NCBI RefSeq assembly: GCF_003350375.1
Contig: NZ_QQAR01000003.1
Span: forward strand, 1-64,000
DNA length: 64,000 nt
Reading direction: 5' to 3'
Source of the DNA: Flavobacterium sp. AG291
GTDB taxonomy: Bacteria; Bacteroidota; Bacteroidia; Flavobacteriales; Flavobacteriaceae
A program made the position numbers and the translations under genes. A model generated the notes under the pieces. The model searched no databases. It saw only the letters and a program-made list of their open reading frames with translations, and was not told the origin of the DNA. Shown piece by piece: positions 1 to 9,517 of this stretch. The number at the start of each line of letters is the position of its first letter. Positions within the stretch are counted from its first letter, which is position 1.

Positions 1-171
1 TTCGGCAAACTGATCAAACAGATCAGCCCTGACAGTGATGGATGGGATGGTACCTTCAACGGTGTACAGGTACCGGCAACCGACTACTGGTTTACCGTTA
101 CCTACCCGGAATATGACGGAACAACAACCGTGATACGTGAATTTAAATCGCATTTCTCACTGAAGAGATAA
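1..171 (+). CDS. T9SS type B sorting domain (gliding-motility C-terminal domain), 3' end of a large surface protein
   Basis: Only the last 56 codons are in the window, open at the left edge in frame 1 and stopping at 169-171. The residues FGKLIKQISPDSDGWDGTFNG, followed by a VPATDYWF segment and an ending FKSHFSLKR, match the conserved C-terminal sorting domain of Bacteroidota proteins exported by the type 9 secretion system (type B, often called the gliding-motility C-terminal domain). In that family the domain directs passage across the outer membrane; the cargo part is outside the window, so the function of the protein cannot be told. A strong terminator follows 21 bases after the stop. 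Confidence 0.88.
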   Translation, partial: FGKLIKQISPDSDGWDGTFNGVQVPATDYWFTVTYPEYDGTTTVIREFKSHFSLKR

Positions 172-192
172 GAATGCAAAAACAATAAAAAG

Positions 193-226
193 AACCGGGC
201 AGCCAACAGCTGCCCGGTTTTTGTTT
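193..226 (+). terminator. Intrinsic terminator of the T9SS-sorted protein gene
   Basis: An 11-bp perfect stem (193-203 with 209-219, arms AACCGGGCAGC/GCTGCCCGGTT) with a 5-base loop is followed by a T-rich tract. Confidence 0.85.
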
Positions 227-361
227 TTATAGGGAGATTGTGAGTTTGAAGAACTCGCGTCAGTTGTTAATTATTCCTGATAGAGATGTTATAATACTAT
301 GATAGGAGGGGATAAGTGGCGGCAGTAAACAACGAAGGAATGAATGCGCTTAGATATACTA

Positions 362-392
362 CAAAAAAGCCCCTCGTGAAAACGAAGGGCTT
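362..392 (-). terminator. Intrinsic terminator of the aminotransferase gene
   Basis: Arms 367-377 and 382-392 pair with one wobble around a GAAA loop; on the minus strand the hairpin is followed by a run of Ts (A-run 363-368 on the plus strand). It lies 20 bases past the aminotransferase stop. The rest of 227-361 holds no recognisable gene. Confidence 0.8.
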
Positions 393-412
393 ATCATATA
401 ACCTAAGAGTTA

Positions 413-1606
413 TTATTTGCTGTTGTATTTTTTTATAGCATCAGAAAGAATTTCTACGGAACGAATAAGGTCTTCTTTTTTAAGAACGTAAGCAATTCTA
501 ATTTCATCAAGACCTACATTAGGAGTAGAATAGAAGCCTGCAGCAGGAGCAACCATTACGGTTTCTCCATTAAGGTCGTATGATTCAAGTAACCATTGAG
601 CAAAGTTGTCAGCATTGTCTACTGGTAACTTAGCAATACAGTAGAAAGCTCCTTTTGGAGTTGCAACCTTAACGCCTTCAATTTTATTAAGTTCGTTAAT
701 AAGCGTATCTCTACGCTCTTTATACTCACCAATAACTTCATCGAAATAGCTTTGAGGTGTTTCAAGAGCAGCTTCACTTGCAATCTGCGCAAAAGTAGGA
801 GGGCTTAGACGTGCCTGAGCAAATTTCATAGCTGTAGACATTACTTCTTTGTTTTTAGAAACAATACATCCAATTCTTGCACCGCACATACTGTAACGTT
901 TAGAAACTGAATCAATCATTATGGCATTGTTTTCTATTCCCGGTACATTCATTACTGAATAATGTTTGTCACCATCATAAGTAAATTCACGATATACTTC
1001 ATCTGCAATAAGGAAAAGATCATGTTTTTTTACAAGTTCAGCAAGTTGCTGTATTTCCTCCTGCGTATAAAGGTATCCTGTAGGGTTACCCGGATTACAT
1101 ATAAGGATTGCCTTAGTTTTTGGCGTAATAAGTTTTTCAAAGTCAGCGATAGGAGGAAGTGCAAAGCCTTCATCAATAGTTGAGATAACAGGTACAACCG
1201 TTACTCCCGATGCAACTGAAAATCCATTGTAGTTAGCATAAAATGGTTCAGGAATAATGATTTCATCTCCGGCGTCCATTGTGCTTCCTAAAGCAAAAAG
1301 TAGTGCTTCAGAACCTCCTGTAGTAATGATTATGTCAGCAGCATCTACATTTACGCCGTGAGTTTTATAGCTTGCAGCAAGTTTAGTTCTATAGCTTTCA
1401 AAACCAGCAGAATGACTGTATTCTAATATTTTTACAGTATTGTTTTTTATAGCTTCCAGCGCCACTTCAGGAGTTTTGATGTCTGGCTGGCCTATGTTAA
1501 GGTGATACACTTTATGGCCTTTCTTTTTTGCCATTTCAGAATATGGAACCAGTTTCCTGATTGGTGATTCAGGCATTTGCCTGCCTTTATTAGATACTTG
1601 AGGCAT
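413..1606 (-). CDS. Class I/II pyridoxal-phosphate aminotransferase (aspartate aminotransferase-like)
   Basis: A 397-residue fold-type I aminotransferase of the AspC/Ibeta group, cytoplasmic. The family signature is intact: the NPGNPTG loop at 171-177, ADEVY at 201-205 whose Asp contacts the PLP ring nitrogen, and the Schiff-base lysine K236 inside SVSKR. Length and motifs fit transfer of an amino group between an L-amino acid (aspartate or an aromatic amino acid) and a 2-oxo acid; the exact substrate cannot be read from sequence. The gene is a single transcription unit with its own terminator downstream. The first 10 residues before MPESPIRKLVPYSEMAKKKG are less typical, so a start at the second Met (residue 11) is possible. 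Confidence 0.93.
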   Translation of the reverse strand: MPQVSNKGRQMPESPIRKLVPYSEMAKKKGHKVYHLNIGQPDIKTPEVALEAIKNNTVKILEYSHSAGFESYRTKLAASYKTHGVNVDAADIIITTGGSEALLFALGSTMDAGDEIIIPEPFYANYNGFSVASGVTVVPVISTIDEGFALPPIADFEKLITPKTKAILICNPGNPTGYLYTQEEIQQLAELVKKHDLFLIADEVYREFTYDGDKHYSVMNVPGIENNAIMIDSVSKRYSMCGARIGCIVSKNKEVMSTAMKFAQARLSPPTFAQIASEAALETPQSYFDEVIGEYKERRDTLINELNKIEGVKVATPKGAFYCIAKLPVDNADNFAQWLLESYDLNGETVMVAPAAGFYSTPNVGLDEIRIAYVLKKEDLIRSVEILSDAIKKYNSK

Positions 1607-1724
1607 TGTATTTTAGTTTTTATAATGTTTGGTGCAAATTTGCGATTTTTTTTAGAGATTTAATAATTTATACCTGATCAAAATTGTTTTTGTTCTGTTA
1701 TCAGTAAAGTGAAAATGTTATAAA

Positions 1725-1752
1725 AAGAAAAAGCCCTGTAGAAACAGGGCTT
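1725..1752 (-). terminator. Intrinsic terminator of the DUF1573 gene
   Basis: Eight-bp stem (1731-1738 with 1745-1752, AAGCCCTG/CAGGGCTT), loop of six, with a purine-rich A tract on the plus strand that reads as Ts on the minus strand. Confidence 0.75.
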
Positions 1753-1773
1753 GTATAGTTTGGCATTAATTTA

Positions 1774-2202
1774 TTATTGATTTGGGAGTGATTTTTTCTT
1801 GTCAAGAATATTGACTTCTTCTTTTTTAGTCACATCGCCTTTTATTTTAAGTGCTACAACACCGTCGGAATGATTAACAGCATTTGATTGTACAGTTATA
1901 GTTTTACGTATAGGACCAGGGGTCATATTATATTTAACTTCGATCTTTCCTGATTTTCCTGGTGCAATAGGCTCTTTAGGCCATGATGGCACGGTGCAGC
2001 CACAACTTGATTTTACATCTTTGATGATTAGAGGTGCATCGCCTGTATTTGTAAATTCAAAAAACCTTATACCGTTGTCCGTTTCTTTAGAAGTGTTTCC
2101 ATAATCAACAGTGTCAGATTTGAATTCCATTTTCGCTCCTGATTGTGCGTATGATACGGTTGTAAGTAGTAAAACTGCAAAAAATCCTAAAAGTCTTTTC
2201 AT
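1774..2202 (-). CDS. DUF1573 domain secreted protein
   Basis: A 142-residue protein with a cleavable signal peptide (residues 1-19, hydrophobic LLGFFAVLLL, cleavage after SYA). The mature part is one immunoglobulin-like DUF1573 domain: FEFTNTGDAPLIIKDV leads into the hallmark SSCGCTVP (Cys 67 and 69), then a proline/glycine-rich turn and a KVEVKYN-like strand. The family is widespread in Bacteroidota and is predicted to be periplasmic or surface-associated; its biochemical role is not known. It is divergent from valS, with 160 bases between the start codons, and has its own terminator. Confidence 0.88.
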   Translation of the reverse strand: MKRLLGFFAVLLLTTVSYAQSGAKMEFKSDTVDYGNTSKETDNGIRFFEFTNTGDAPLIIKDVKSSCGCTVPSWPKEPIAPGKSGKIEVKYNMTPGPIRKTITVQSNAVNHSDGVVALKIKGDVTKKEEVNILDKKKSLPNQ

Positions 2203-2295
2203 AGTAATAGTGAATTTGGATTTAGTAAAAATACTCAGTTTAAATTAAAGTGCAAATTATGCTATAATGTTTTTTCAAAATTGTACTTATATGGT

Positions 2296-2303
2296 TACTT
2301 TTG
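2296..2303 (+). promoter_or_regulatory. Bacteroidota -7 promoter element before valS
   Basis: TACTTTTG is a perfect match to TAnnTTTG, about 60 bases before the valS ATG, so a leader of roughly 55 nt is predicted. No convincing -33 TTG partner was seen. Confidence 0.5.
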
Positions 2304-2362
2304 CATACATTTTACAAAAAACATACCAATATTTTATTGGATAATTTATAGCACTGTAAGTT

Positions 2363-4993
2363 ATGACGATCCCAGCACAATTTGACGCCAAGACAGCCGA
2401 AAGCAAATGGTACGATTACTGGATGAAAAACAATTATTTTCATTCAGAGCCAGACCATAGAACACCTTATACTATTGTAATACCTCCGCCAAACGTTACC
2501 GGGGTACTGCATATGGGGCATATGCTTAATAATACTATTCAGGATGTACTGATAAGAAGAGCACGCCTTAAAGGTTATAATGCCTGCTGGGTACCCGGCA
2601 CTGATCATGCATCTATTGCCACTGAAGCGAAAGTTGTTGCTAAGCTAAAAGCTGAAGGGATCAATAAAAATGATCTTACACGTGAAGAATTCCTTAAGCA
2701 TGCCTGGGAATGGACCGATAAATATGGAGGCGTTATCCTTGACCAGTTAAAAAAACTGGGAGCTTCATGTGATTGGGAACGTACTAAGTTTACAATGGAT
2801 CCTGATATGTCTGCTTCGGTTATAAAATCGTTTGTGGATTTATATAATAAAGGACTTATATATCGTGGTTACCGAATGGTTAACTGGGATCCGGAAGCTA
2901 AAACGACGCTTTCTGATGAAGAAGTTATCTACGAAGAAAGGCAAGGAAAGCTGTATCATTTAAAATACCAGATCGAAGGTACAGGTGATTTTGTTACCAT
3001 TGCAACTACGCGTCCAGAAACTATACTGGGAGATACTGCGATCTGTATCAACCCTAATGATGAACGTTATACGCATCTTAAAGGGAAAAAAGCTATTGTG
3101 CCTATCGCAAACCGTGTAATACCTATCATTTTTGATGAGTATGTTGATATGGAGTTTGGTACAGGGTGTCTTAAAGTTACTCCTGCACACGATGTAAACG
3201 ATAAAGAACTTGGTGAAAGACATAACCTTGAGATCATTGATATCTTTAATGAAGATGCTACATTAAACAGTTTTGGTCTGCACTATGCGGGCAAAGATCG
3301 TTTTGTGGTAAGGGATGAAATTGCAAGAGAGCTGGAATCTATTGGTAATCTTGAAAAAGTAGAGAATCATATCAATAAGGTGGGGACATCTGAAAGGACT
3401 AAAGCTGTTATAGAGCCAAGGCTTTCTGATCAGTGGTTCCTGAAAATGGAAGAGCTTGCAAAGCCTGCTATTAAAGCTGTTTTGGAAACCGAAGAGGTAA
3501 AATTATACCCTAACCGTTTTAATAATACATATCGCCACTGGATGGAAAACATCCGTGACTGGAATATTTCGCGTCAGTTATGGTGGGGGCAACAAATTCC
3601 TGCTTACTACTATGGAGAAGGTAAAGAGGATTTTGTAGTAGCTGAAACTCCTGCGGATGCTCTTGAGCTAGCAAAAACAAGGACAGGGAATCAGAATCTT
3701 ACTGTAGCTGATCTTAAGCAGGATCCGGATGCACTTGATACCTGGTTCTCATCATGGTTATGGCCTATGGCGGTTTTTGGAGGTGTACTTGAGCCTGAAA
3801 ATAAAGATTTTAAATATTATTATCCTACTAATGACCTTGTGACCGGGCCGGATATCCTCTTCTTCTGGGTAGCAAGAATGATTATTGCGGGTTATGAATA
3901 TGCTGGTGAGAAACCATTTACGAACGTTTACCTTACCGGACTGGTAAGAGATAATCAACGTCGTAAAATGTCTAAGTCATTAGGGAATTCGCCGGATCCA
4001 CTTGATCTGATTGAAAAATTCGGAGCTGATGGTGTTCGTGTTGGACTGTTGTTAAGTGCTTCTGCAGGAAATGATATTCTTTTTGATGAGGAACTTTGTA
4101 ATCAGGGTAAAGCATTTACAAACAAGATATGGAATGCATTCCGTCTTATAAAAGGGTGGGAGGTAGCAGATATCGATCAGCCGGATTATGCACGTAAAGC
4201 GGTAAACTGGTATGAGGCAAAACTGAATAAGACCCTTGCAGAGATTGAAGATCATTTTGAAAAATACAGAATATCTGATGCGCTAATGGCTATTTACAAG
4301 CTGGTATGGGATGATTTCTGCTCTTGGTTCCTTGAAATGATAAAACCGGGTTACCAACAGCCTATCGACAGGACTACTTTTAACAGTGCGATTGAGATGC
4401 TTGAGAATAACCTGAAATTGCTTCATCCTTTTATGCCTTTCCTTACGGAAGAGATTTGGCATCATATTGCTGAAAGAACAGAAGAAGAAGCGCTTATTAT
4501 TGCTGAATGGCCTAAGCTAAAACAAGCAGATGAAAGACTGATTAATGGGTTTGAAGTAGCCGCTGAAGTTATAGCGGGTATACGTACAATTAGAAAAGAA
4601 AAGAATATTCCTCAGAAAGATGCTATTGAACTTAAAATAGTTAATAATGAGGGGATCTCTAATGAATATGACAGTGTTATCGCTAAACTTGGAAACATTT
4701 CTTCAGTAGAATATACTGCTGAAAAGGTTTCAGGAGCGCTTACTTTCAGGGTTAGGTCTAATGAATATTTTGTGCCGGTAACCGGAAATGTAAATGTTGA
4801 GGAGGAAATTGCTAAACTGACAGAAGAATTAAATTATAATAAAGGGTTTCTTAAATCAGTTCAGGCAAAACTTTCTAATGAGAAGTTTGTAGGTAGTGCA
4901 CCGGAAAAAGTTGTGGCTATCGAAAGACAAAAAGAAGCTGACGCCCTTGCAAAAATTGCAACAATAGAGCAAAGTCTTGCGAGTCTTAAATAA
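2363..4993 (+). CDS. valS: Valyl-tRNA synthetase
   Basis: Class Ia aminoacyl-tRNA synthetase that charges tRNA-Val in the cytoplasm. The 876 residues include the HMGH ATP-binding signature at 50-53 ([16 protein letters not shown]), a CP1 editing domain that hydrolyses mischarged Thr-tRNA (around 190-330, with the [14 protein letters not shown] motif), the second signature KMSKS at 535-539, an anticodon-binding helical domain, and a C-terminal coiled coil from about 810. Length is normal for a bacterial ValRS. It stands alone, ends at a strong bidirectional terminator, and starts at the ATG that gives the conserved N-terminus [18 protein letters not shown]. Confidence 0.98.
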   Translation: MTIPAQFDAKTAESKWYDYWMKNNYFHSEPDHRTPYTIVIPPPNVTGVLHMGHMLNNTIQDVLIRRARLKGYNACWVPGTDHASIATEAKVVAKLKAEGINKNDLTREEFLKHAWEWTDKYGGVILDQLKKLGASCDWERTKFTMDPDMSASVIKSFVDLYNKGLIYRGYRMVNWDPEAKTTLSDEEVIYEERQGKLYHLKYQIEGTGDFVTIATTRPETILGDTAICINPNDERYTHLKGKKAIVPIANRVIPIIFDEYVDMEFGTGCLKVTPAHDVNDKELGERHNLEIIDIFNEDATLNSFGLHYAGKDRFVVRDEIARELESIGNLEKVENHINKVGTSERTKAVIEPRLSDQWFLKMEELAKPAIKAVLETEEVKLYPNRFNNTYRHWMENIRDWNISRQLWWGQQIPAYYYGEGKEDFVVAETPADALELAKTRTGNQNLTVADLKQDPDALDTWFSSWLWPMAVFGGVLEPENKDFKYYYPTNDLVTGPDILFFWVARMIIAGYEYAGEKPFTNVYLTGLVRDNQRRKMSKSLGNSPDPLDLIEKFGADGVRVGLLLSASAGNDILFDEELCNQGKAFTNKIWNAFRLIKGWEVADIDQPDYARKAVNWYEAKLNKTLAEIEDHFEKYRISDALMAIYKLVWDDFCSWFLEMIKPGYQQPIDRTTFNSAIEMLENNLKLLHPFMPFLTEEIWHHIAERTEEEALIIAEWPKLKQADERLINGFEVAAEVIAGIRTIRKEKNIPQKDAIELKIVNNEGISNEYDSVIAKLGNISSVEYTAEKVSGALTFRVRSNEYFVPVTGNVNVEEEIAKLTEELNYNKGFLKSVQAKLSNEKFVGSAPEKVVAIERQKEADALAKIATIEQSLASLK

Positions 4994-5013
4994 GAAATAA
5001 ATGCGATAAATAG

Positions 5014-5044
5014 AAAACGGCTGCCAGATGGCAGCCGTTTTTGT
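5014..5044. terminator. Bidirectional terminator between valS and the YD-repeat lipoprotein gene
   Basis: Twelve-bp stem (5014-5025 with 5030-5041), AGAT loop, A-run on the left and T-run on the right, between convergent genes. Confidence 0.85.
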
Positions 5045-5060
5045 ATAAAGCTTTTATGAT

Positions 5061-6146
5061 TTATTCTTCATCAGCATAAGTGATTATTCGCTCTGCTAAA
5101 AACTGTGGAACACCTTTTATTTTTGTTACTTTTTTTGTCCAGTTGCCTTTAGCATCATACTCATATATATATTCTCTTTTATCAACTTCCATTCCTGTAT
5201 TTGAGTCTTTTACAATTACTGAGGTTGTATTGTTGTATTTGTCATATGTAAAAGTTGCTGACATAAAAGGTTTTTTGTTTTTAGTTATCTCCCATGTCAG
5301 TTTGTTCCCTTTTCCGTCGTAGGTGTAAGTGTCAAGGGTATAAGATTTGTCAAAATTTTCAAAGGTCAAATGCGTCAGCACATTTCCTTTACTGTCATAA
5401 GTATAGTCTTCAGAGTAATCAACTTCGTTCTTGTCATTAAGAGTGAATTTTTTCATAAGATTGTCTCCTTCATATTTAGAGATAGTCTCATATTGTTTTT
5501 TGCCGTCTTTGTTATAACGGGCTTCTGATATTTTTCTGTTTTTCTTGTCGTATTTGTTTATCGCTTTGTGCTGAACGTATTCAGAATTTAAGTATATATC
5601 TTCCTGAATTACATTGCCCTTACTGTCATAAATATAGGCAATTTTGTCGTTAGGATTGTTTTGAGCATTGAAAGTAGTTTTTTGGGCAAGTTTATTGCCC
5701 TGATATTTCATTTCTACACGATCAATCTGGGTATTATCACTATTTCTTCTGGTGATGGATGTATTGTTTTTACCTGTTGCGTCCCAATCATATTCTATCT
5801 TAATCCCAGGCGCATTGTTTATATATTGAATAGTTTGCTGCTTCTTTTCACGGCCCTTATATGTGGTCTCTTCAAAAGGAGTTTTGCCTATATATTGTTT
5901 TTCAGACGTAAGCATTCCGGCTTCATCAAAAATCAAGTCGCTGTCATGCGTACTCATGTCTTCAAACATCGGTTTTATTTTTTGCATATTTCCATCAACC
6001 TGCCATGACTTGGTAGATAATTGCTTCACATCTCCTTCAAGTTTGTAGAATGTCCAGTCGGCTTTAGTACGGTCAATAGGTTTTTTTTCTTCTTTTTGGC
6101 AAGAAGCCAAAAATAGCAATAAAGCAAAAGGGTATAGGTATTTCAT
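5061..6146 (-). CDS. YD/RHS-type repeat lipoprotein, function unknown
   Basis: A 361-residue lipoprotein: a short signal ends in the lipobox LASC with the lipidated cysteine at residue 16, followed by a charged linker (QKEEKKPID). The rest is built of repeated strands of the form YDSKGN-x(n)-Y: YDSKGNVIQED, YDKKNRKISEARY, YDSKGNVLTH, YDGKGNKLTW, YDKYNNTTS and YDAKGNWTKK, the YD/RHS-like beta repeat also found in Bacteroidota MORN-like proteins. It is probably attached to the outer membrane and may bind carbohydrate or protein, but no enzymatic residues are visible. It is monocistronic, upstream of the valS terminator and downstream of the sod terminator. Confidence 0.8.
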   Translation of the reverse strand: MKYLYPFALLLFLASCQKEEKKPIDRTKADWTFYKLEGDVKQLSTKSWQVDGNMQKIKPMFEDMSTHDSDLIFDEAGMLTSEKQYIGKTPFEETTYKGREKKQQTIQYINNAPGIKIEYDWDATGKNNTSITRRNSDNTQIDRVEMKYQGNKLAQKTTFNAQNNPNDKIAYIYDSKGNVIQEDIYLNSEYVQHKAINKYDKKNRKISEARYNKDGKKQYETISKYEGDNLMKKFTLNDKNEVDYSEDYTYDSKGNVLTHLTFENFDKSYTLDTYTYDGKGNKLTWEITKNKKPFMSATFTYDKYNNTTSVIVKDSNTGMEVDKREYIYEYDAKGNWTKKVTKIKGVPQFLAERIITYADEE

Positions 6147-6238
6147 TATTTATGTTTGAGTTAGTTTATTTAGGAATCCAAAAATGGCATTTTTTCTTTA
6201 AACAGACAATTTTTTAATACTGATTAATTACTTATGAA

Positions 6239-6266
6239 TAAAAAAAATCCGCCTTTAGGCGGATTT
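6239..6266 (-). terminator. Terminator of the LUD-cdsA-psd-ACBP-sod operon
   Basis: Nine-bp stem AAATCCGCC/GGCGGATTT (6245-6253 with 6258-6266), TTTA loop; the A7 run at 6241-6247 reads as Ts on the minus strand. It is 21 bases past the sod stop. Confidence 0.85.
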
Positions 6267-6286
6267 GATTTCGGATTTAACCGTTA

Positions 6287-7063
6287 TTATTTTTTTATTG
6301 CAGCGTCATATTTTTTTGCTACTGTATCCCAGTTGATTACATTAAAGAAAGCTGTTATGTAATCCGGCCTCTTATTTTGATAGTTCAGATAATATGCGTG
6401 TTCCCAAACATCAAGTGCCAGCACAGGTTTTCCTGAAATTCCTGTGTTAGGCATTAAAGGATTATCCTGGTTTGGAGTACTGCCAATTACCAGTTTTCCT
6501 GTAGAATCAACTACAAGCCAAGCCCATCCTGAACCGAATTGTTTAGTAGCCGCTTCAGCAAATTGAGTTTTGAAAGCTTCAAAAGATCCAAAGTCTTTCA
6601 CAATAGCTTCAGACAGTGCTCCTGAAGGAGTTTCACCAGCTTTAGCGCCTCCCATAATTTCCCAAAAGAAAGTATGGTTATAATAGCCGCCACCATTGTT
6701 TCTAACAGCCTTGTCTTCCATATTAAGGGTTTTCAGGATGTCTTCAATTGTTTTAGCTTCAAGTGGTGTTCCTTTTACTGCTTTGTTAAGCTCGTCGGTA
6801 TATTTTTTATAATGCTTAGAGTAGTGGATTTCCATTGTTCTTGCGTCAATATGAGGTGCAAGAGCATCGTAGGCATAACCAAGTTTAGCCATCTGAAAAG
6901 GTCCTCCTTCAGCCTTAACGTCATCGGGGTTTCCAAGTGGAGCTGCAGCTTCTTTCTGGGGTTCAGGGACTGCTACTACTTCCTCAAGATTATTTTTTTC
7001 TTTACAAGATTGCATTGCTGCCATTACTACAAAAGCCGATAATAAGATCTTTACTTTTTTCAT
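6287..7063 (-). CDS. sod: Fe/Mn superoxide dismutase carrying a lipoprotein signal
   Basis: A 258-residue protein of which about 60-258 is a complete Fe/Mn superoxide dismutase. Metal ligands are H80 (in MEIHYSKH), H130 (in NHTFFW), D218 and H222 (in DVWEHAYYL). Gly at 125-126 together with Gln199 in NQDNPLM resembles manganese or cambialistic enzymes. Unlike the usual cytosolic enzyme it begins with a signal peptide and a lipobox-like AAMQSC (Cys20), then a Pro/Glu/Ala linker, so it should be exported and lipid-anchored, dismuting superoxide outside the cytoplasm. It lies 11 bases after the acyl-CoA-binding protein gene and closes the phospholipid operon. Confidence 0.93.
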   Translation of the reverse strand: MKKVKILLSAFVVMAAMQSCKEKNNLEEVVAVPEPQKEAAAPLGNPDDVKAEGGPFQMAKLGYAYDALAPHIDARTMEIHYSKHYKKYTDELNKAVKGTPLEAKTIEDILKTLNMEDKAVRNNGGGYYNHTFFWEIMGGAKAGETPSGALSEAIVKDFGSFEAFKTQFAEAATKQFGSGWAWLVVDSTGKLVIGSTPNQDNPLMPNTGISGKPVLALDVWEHAYYLNYQNKRPDYITAFFNVINWDTVAKKYDAAIKK

Positions 7064-7074
7064 AATTTATTATA

Positions 7075-7338
7075 TTATTTGATGATAGAATTAATAGTCT
7101 CGATATATAATTTTTTTGCTTCGTCAGGAGTCAGGTGTCTTACCTGCATCCAGGCATTCATTTTAAAAGCATTCCTCAAATCAAAATTCTGATAAGGGTT
7201 TACCTGTGCAATACCACCTGTAGCCTGCTTATAATAAGCATAAATGCGCAGCATCACATCCTGAGGCAGGGCTTCAGTCATGTTTGAAGCTTTTTCATAA
7301 GCCTCCTGAAACTGAGTGTCTAAATCTTTTTCCTGCAT
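7075..7338 (-). CDS. Acyl-CoA-binding protein (ACBP)
   Basis: An 87-residue single-domain ACBP. The four-helix family pattern is present: FQEAYEKASNM, then the LRIYAYYKQATGG motif that lines the acyl-CoA site, and FKMNAWMQVRHLTPDEAKKLYI. Members bind medium- and long-chain acyl-CoA esters in the cytosol. Its ATG overlaps the psd stop by one base (TAATG), indicating translational coupling, which suggests that it serves the phospholipid synthesis genes of the same operon. ACBP is best known from eukaryotes and occurs in a limited set of bacteria. Confidence 0.92.
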   Translation of the reverse strand: MQEKDLDTQFQEAYEKASNMTEALPQDVMLRIYAYYKQATGGIAQVNPYQNFDLRNAFKMNAWMQVRHLTPDEAKKLYIETINSIIK

Positions 7339-7991
7339 TAAGCTTTGGTTGCGATTATTGTTTTACCGCCAATTGCTTTTTCACCAAGTTTTACATTTAC
7401 TTCTGTATCAAGTGGTAAGAACAGGTCTACTCTTGATCCAAATTTAATGAAACCTGCATCAGTTCCCTGAACAACCTGCATACCTTCCTGGGCATAATTA
7501 ACAATACGTCTTGCCAGTGCACCGGCAATTTGTCTGTATAATATTTCACCAAACAGATTGTTTTCGATTACAATAGTTGTACGCTCATTTTCTTCGCTGG
7601 CTTTAGGATGCCATGCAACAAGGTACTTACCCGGATGGTATTTGCTGAACTTAACCAGTCCGTTTACGGCATAACGCGTTACGTGTACGTTTATTGGTGA
7701 CATAAAGATAGATACCTGCAGTCTTTTATCTTTAAAGTACTCTGGTTCATAAACTTCTTCAATAACAACTACTTTCCCGTCTACCGGAGCAATAATGTTA
7801 TGGTCAGTAGCAATAACATGACGTTTTGGATTCCTGAAAAACTGTAATATCAGTATCAGGAAAGCAAGCGCTATCAGTTGTACTATCATTCGAAGTATTC
7901 CATTAGCAATGAAATGGTCTGCAAGCAATGCAATGGCTACTGTTACAATTAGCCCAATAAAAATAAGTTTAGCTCCTTCTTTATGAAACAT
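7338..7991 (-). CDS. psd: Phosphatidylserine decarboxylase (short, archaeal-type proenzyme)
   Basis: A 217-residue membrane-associated proenzyme that makes phosphatidylethanolamine from phosphatidylserine. Two hydrophobic helices (about 9-30 and 33-50) are followed by the catalytic domain with APVDGKVV and FMSPINVHVTR. The pyruvoyl-forming self-cleavage site is GS at 185-186 within FIKFGSRVD. The short form, with GS rather than LGST, is the type found in Bacteroidota and several other phyla. It overlaps cdsA by 11 bases and ACBP by one, within one operon of lipid synthesis genes. Confidence 0.95.
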   Translation of the reverse strand: MFHKEGAKLIFIGLIVTVAIALLADHFIANGILRMIVQLIALAFLILILQFFRNPKRHVIATDHNIIAPVDGKVVVIEEVYEPEYFKDKRLQVSIFMSPINVHVTRYAVNGLVKFSKYHPGKYLVAWHPKASEENERTTIVIENNLFGEILYRQIAGALARRIVNYAQEGMQVVQGTDAGFIKFGSRVDLFLPLDTEVNVKLGEKAIGGKTIIATKA

Positions 7992-8808
7992 AAGTTAAAA
8001 TTTGATAATACAAAAATAGAAAAGGTATTGCAAATATAATACTATCCAGCCTGTCTAAAATGCCTCCGTGTCCCGGCATTATGTTACCGCTGTCTTTAAC
8101 GCCGGCTTTACGCTTAAGTTGTGACTCCACTAAATCGCCTAAGGTGCCGAATATTACTAAGATTACCGCGGCTCCAATCCACGGAAGGGATGAGTTGAAA
8201 ACCGGTGTTAAGAAATTATCAAACTGACTTAAAATACAAGCGCCTAGTATCGTAAACAGCATTCCTCCTAAAAAACCTTCTATAGTTTTTTTAGGTGAGA
8301 TACGTTCAAACAGCTTGTGTCTTCCCATTGTTTTGCCAACGATGTATGCAAAAGTGTCATTTGTCCAGATCAGGATAAAGCTACCTATAATTACAAAAGG
8401 GGAGTAGACGCCAACTATCACAAAAGGAAGTTTTATGATTAACAGGAAAGGTAATATTACATAACCTGTAAGTCTGGCAAGTTTTGCTGTCTTGTCTTTT
8501 GGAGCCGAAGGGCCTTTTTCAAAAAGTTCTTCAAGAAGCATAAAGGCCATAAATAAAGCCCCTATATTTAAAAGTATATTAGTGTAAAAGGTATTTATAA
8601 GTAAAGGAGAAAACACAACAAAACCAACAACACCCATAATTAAAGGAATAGTTTTGCTCAGGTTTGAAAGTTTGCAGAATTCGTTAATCGCAATAAGCAT
8701 AAACATGCCAAACAGCAATACGAAACTATATTCGGAGAACAGGGTTGCGCCAACAAGGAGTGCTATATAAACGATTCCCGAGAGCGTCCTGACAATACTT
8801 TCATTCAT
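7981..8808 (-). CDS. cdsA: Phosphatidate cytidylyltransferase (CDP-diglyceride synthase)
   Basis: Integral membrane enzyme of 275 residues that converts phosphatidic acid and CTP to CDP-diacylglycerol, precursor of phosphatidylserine and thus of the next gene's substrate. About seven or eight hydrophobic segments are visible and the C-terminal family signature is exact: SQLKRKAGVKDSGNIMPGHGGILDR from residue 229, with the Mg-binding aspartates and HGG. The start codon lies one base after the upstream LUD gene's stop, so the genes are co-transcribed. Confidence 0.97.
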   Translation of the reverse strand: MNESIVRTLSGIVYIALLVGATLFSEYSFVLLFGMFMLIAINEFCKLSNLSKTIPLIMGVVGFVVFSPLLINTFYTNILLNIGALFMAFMLLEELFEKGPSAPKDKTAKLARLTGYVILPFLLIIKLPFVIVGVYSPFVIIGSFILIWTNDTFAYIVGKTMGRHKLFERISPKKTIEGFLGGMLFTILGACILSQFDNFLTPVFNSSLPWIGAAVILVIFGTLGDLVESQLKRKAGVKDSGNIMPGHGGILDRLDSIIFAIPFLFLYYQILTYVS

Positions 8809-8809
8809 G

Positions 8810-9412
8810 TTAGAGATCTTCTAAAAGAAGCAGGTATAGATTTTTAGCAGAACTTCCGTAATGCAGGAAATCTTCTTCTTTTACTTTTTCAAAATATTTA
8901 ATAGTAGTAATGTTTGTAGGGTAATCTTTATCGTACTTTCTTTTGATTTCCCTTAAGCCGTCACTTTTATTTGCCAAAATCTGGCTTGTAGTTGCTACAA
9001 TTACAATATTTGCAGGTAGTTCGTTTGGCTTGTTTTGTTTGATTTGGTTCGATGAAAACAATATTGAACCTTCATCCGCTATAAGATTTTCGCATGACGC
9101 TAAAAGAAACTTTGGATTGTCCGATTTTGCGTAAGAAAGCTTGTTTTCGTCGAGTAGGCTGTAAAGTTTAGGTTCAAGGCACATAACATTGCATTCAAAC
9201 CAATCATTTTCTTCGAGCACATTCAGGAACTGCTCATGCAATTCGCTAAGGTTTTCACAGTAGATAAATTTGCCTCCATTTTTTCTGAAATTAAGCATAA
9301 AAAGTTCGTCTACAGGGAGTTGTTCTTCCGGAAGGAACGGATTCGAATCCGAATTTTTATCCTCACTGGAACCATCATTTGCTGCACCGAAAATTTTCTT
9401 AAAAAGACTCAT
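8810..9412 (-). CDS. LUD-domain protein (LutC/YkgG-like)
   Basis: A 200-residue cytoplasmic protein with a charged, low-complexity N-terminus (about 10-35) and a LUD (lactate-utilisation-type) Rossmann-like domain, recognisable from SCENLIADEGSILFSS, ANIVIVATTSQIL and a C-terminal hydrophobic helix. In LutC the domain takes part in lactate oxidation with LutA and LutB, but those partners are absent here and Bacteroidota commonly place this stand-alone protein between ftsH and cdsA. The role is therefore unknown. It is the first gene of the operon, preceded by a 105-base gap holding the ftsH terminator. Confidence 0.78.
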   Translation of the reverse strand: MSLFKKIFGAANDGSSEDKNSDSNPFLPEEQLPVDELFMLNFRKNGGKFIYCENLSELHEQFLNVLEENDWFECNVMCLEPKLYSLLDENKLSYAKSDNPKFLLASCENLIADEGSILFSSNQIKQNKPNELPANIVIVATTSQILANKSDGLREIKRKYDKDYPTNITTIKYFEKVKEEDFLHYGSSAKNLYLLLLEDL

Positions 9413-9451
9413 ACCTTACATTACCTTATTTCTCCTGATATGCTCAAAGAT

Positions 9452-9493
9452 AAAAAAATCTTAATTCAATTTAAGAATTGAATTAAGATTTTT
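9452..9493 (-). terminator. Long-stem terminator after ftsH
   Basis: An 18-bp perfect inverted repeat (9454-9471 with 9476-9493) around a TAAG loop, flanked by A7 on the left and T-rich sequence on the right. It separates ftsH from the LUD operon. Confidence 0.85.
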
Positions 9494-9517
9494 GATTTTT
9501 TTAGCAAAATAAATTGC

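Noticed and set aside
306..430. AGGAGGGG followed by GTG, a possible small gene before the aminotransferase
   Set aside because: The frame runs through the aminotransferase terminator, has no family features, and Shine-Dalgarno sites are not used by neighbouring genes.
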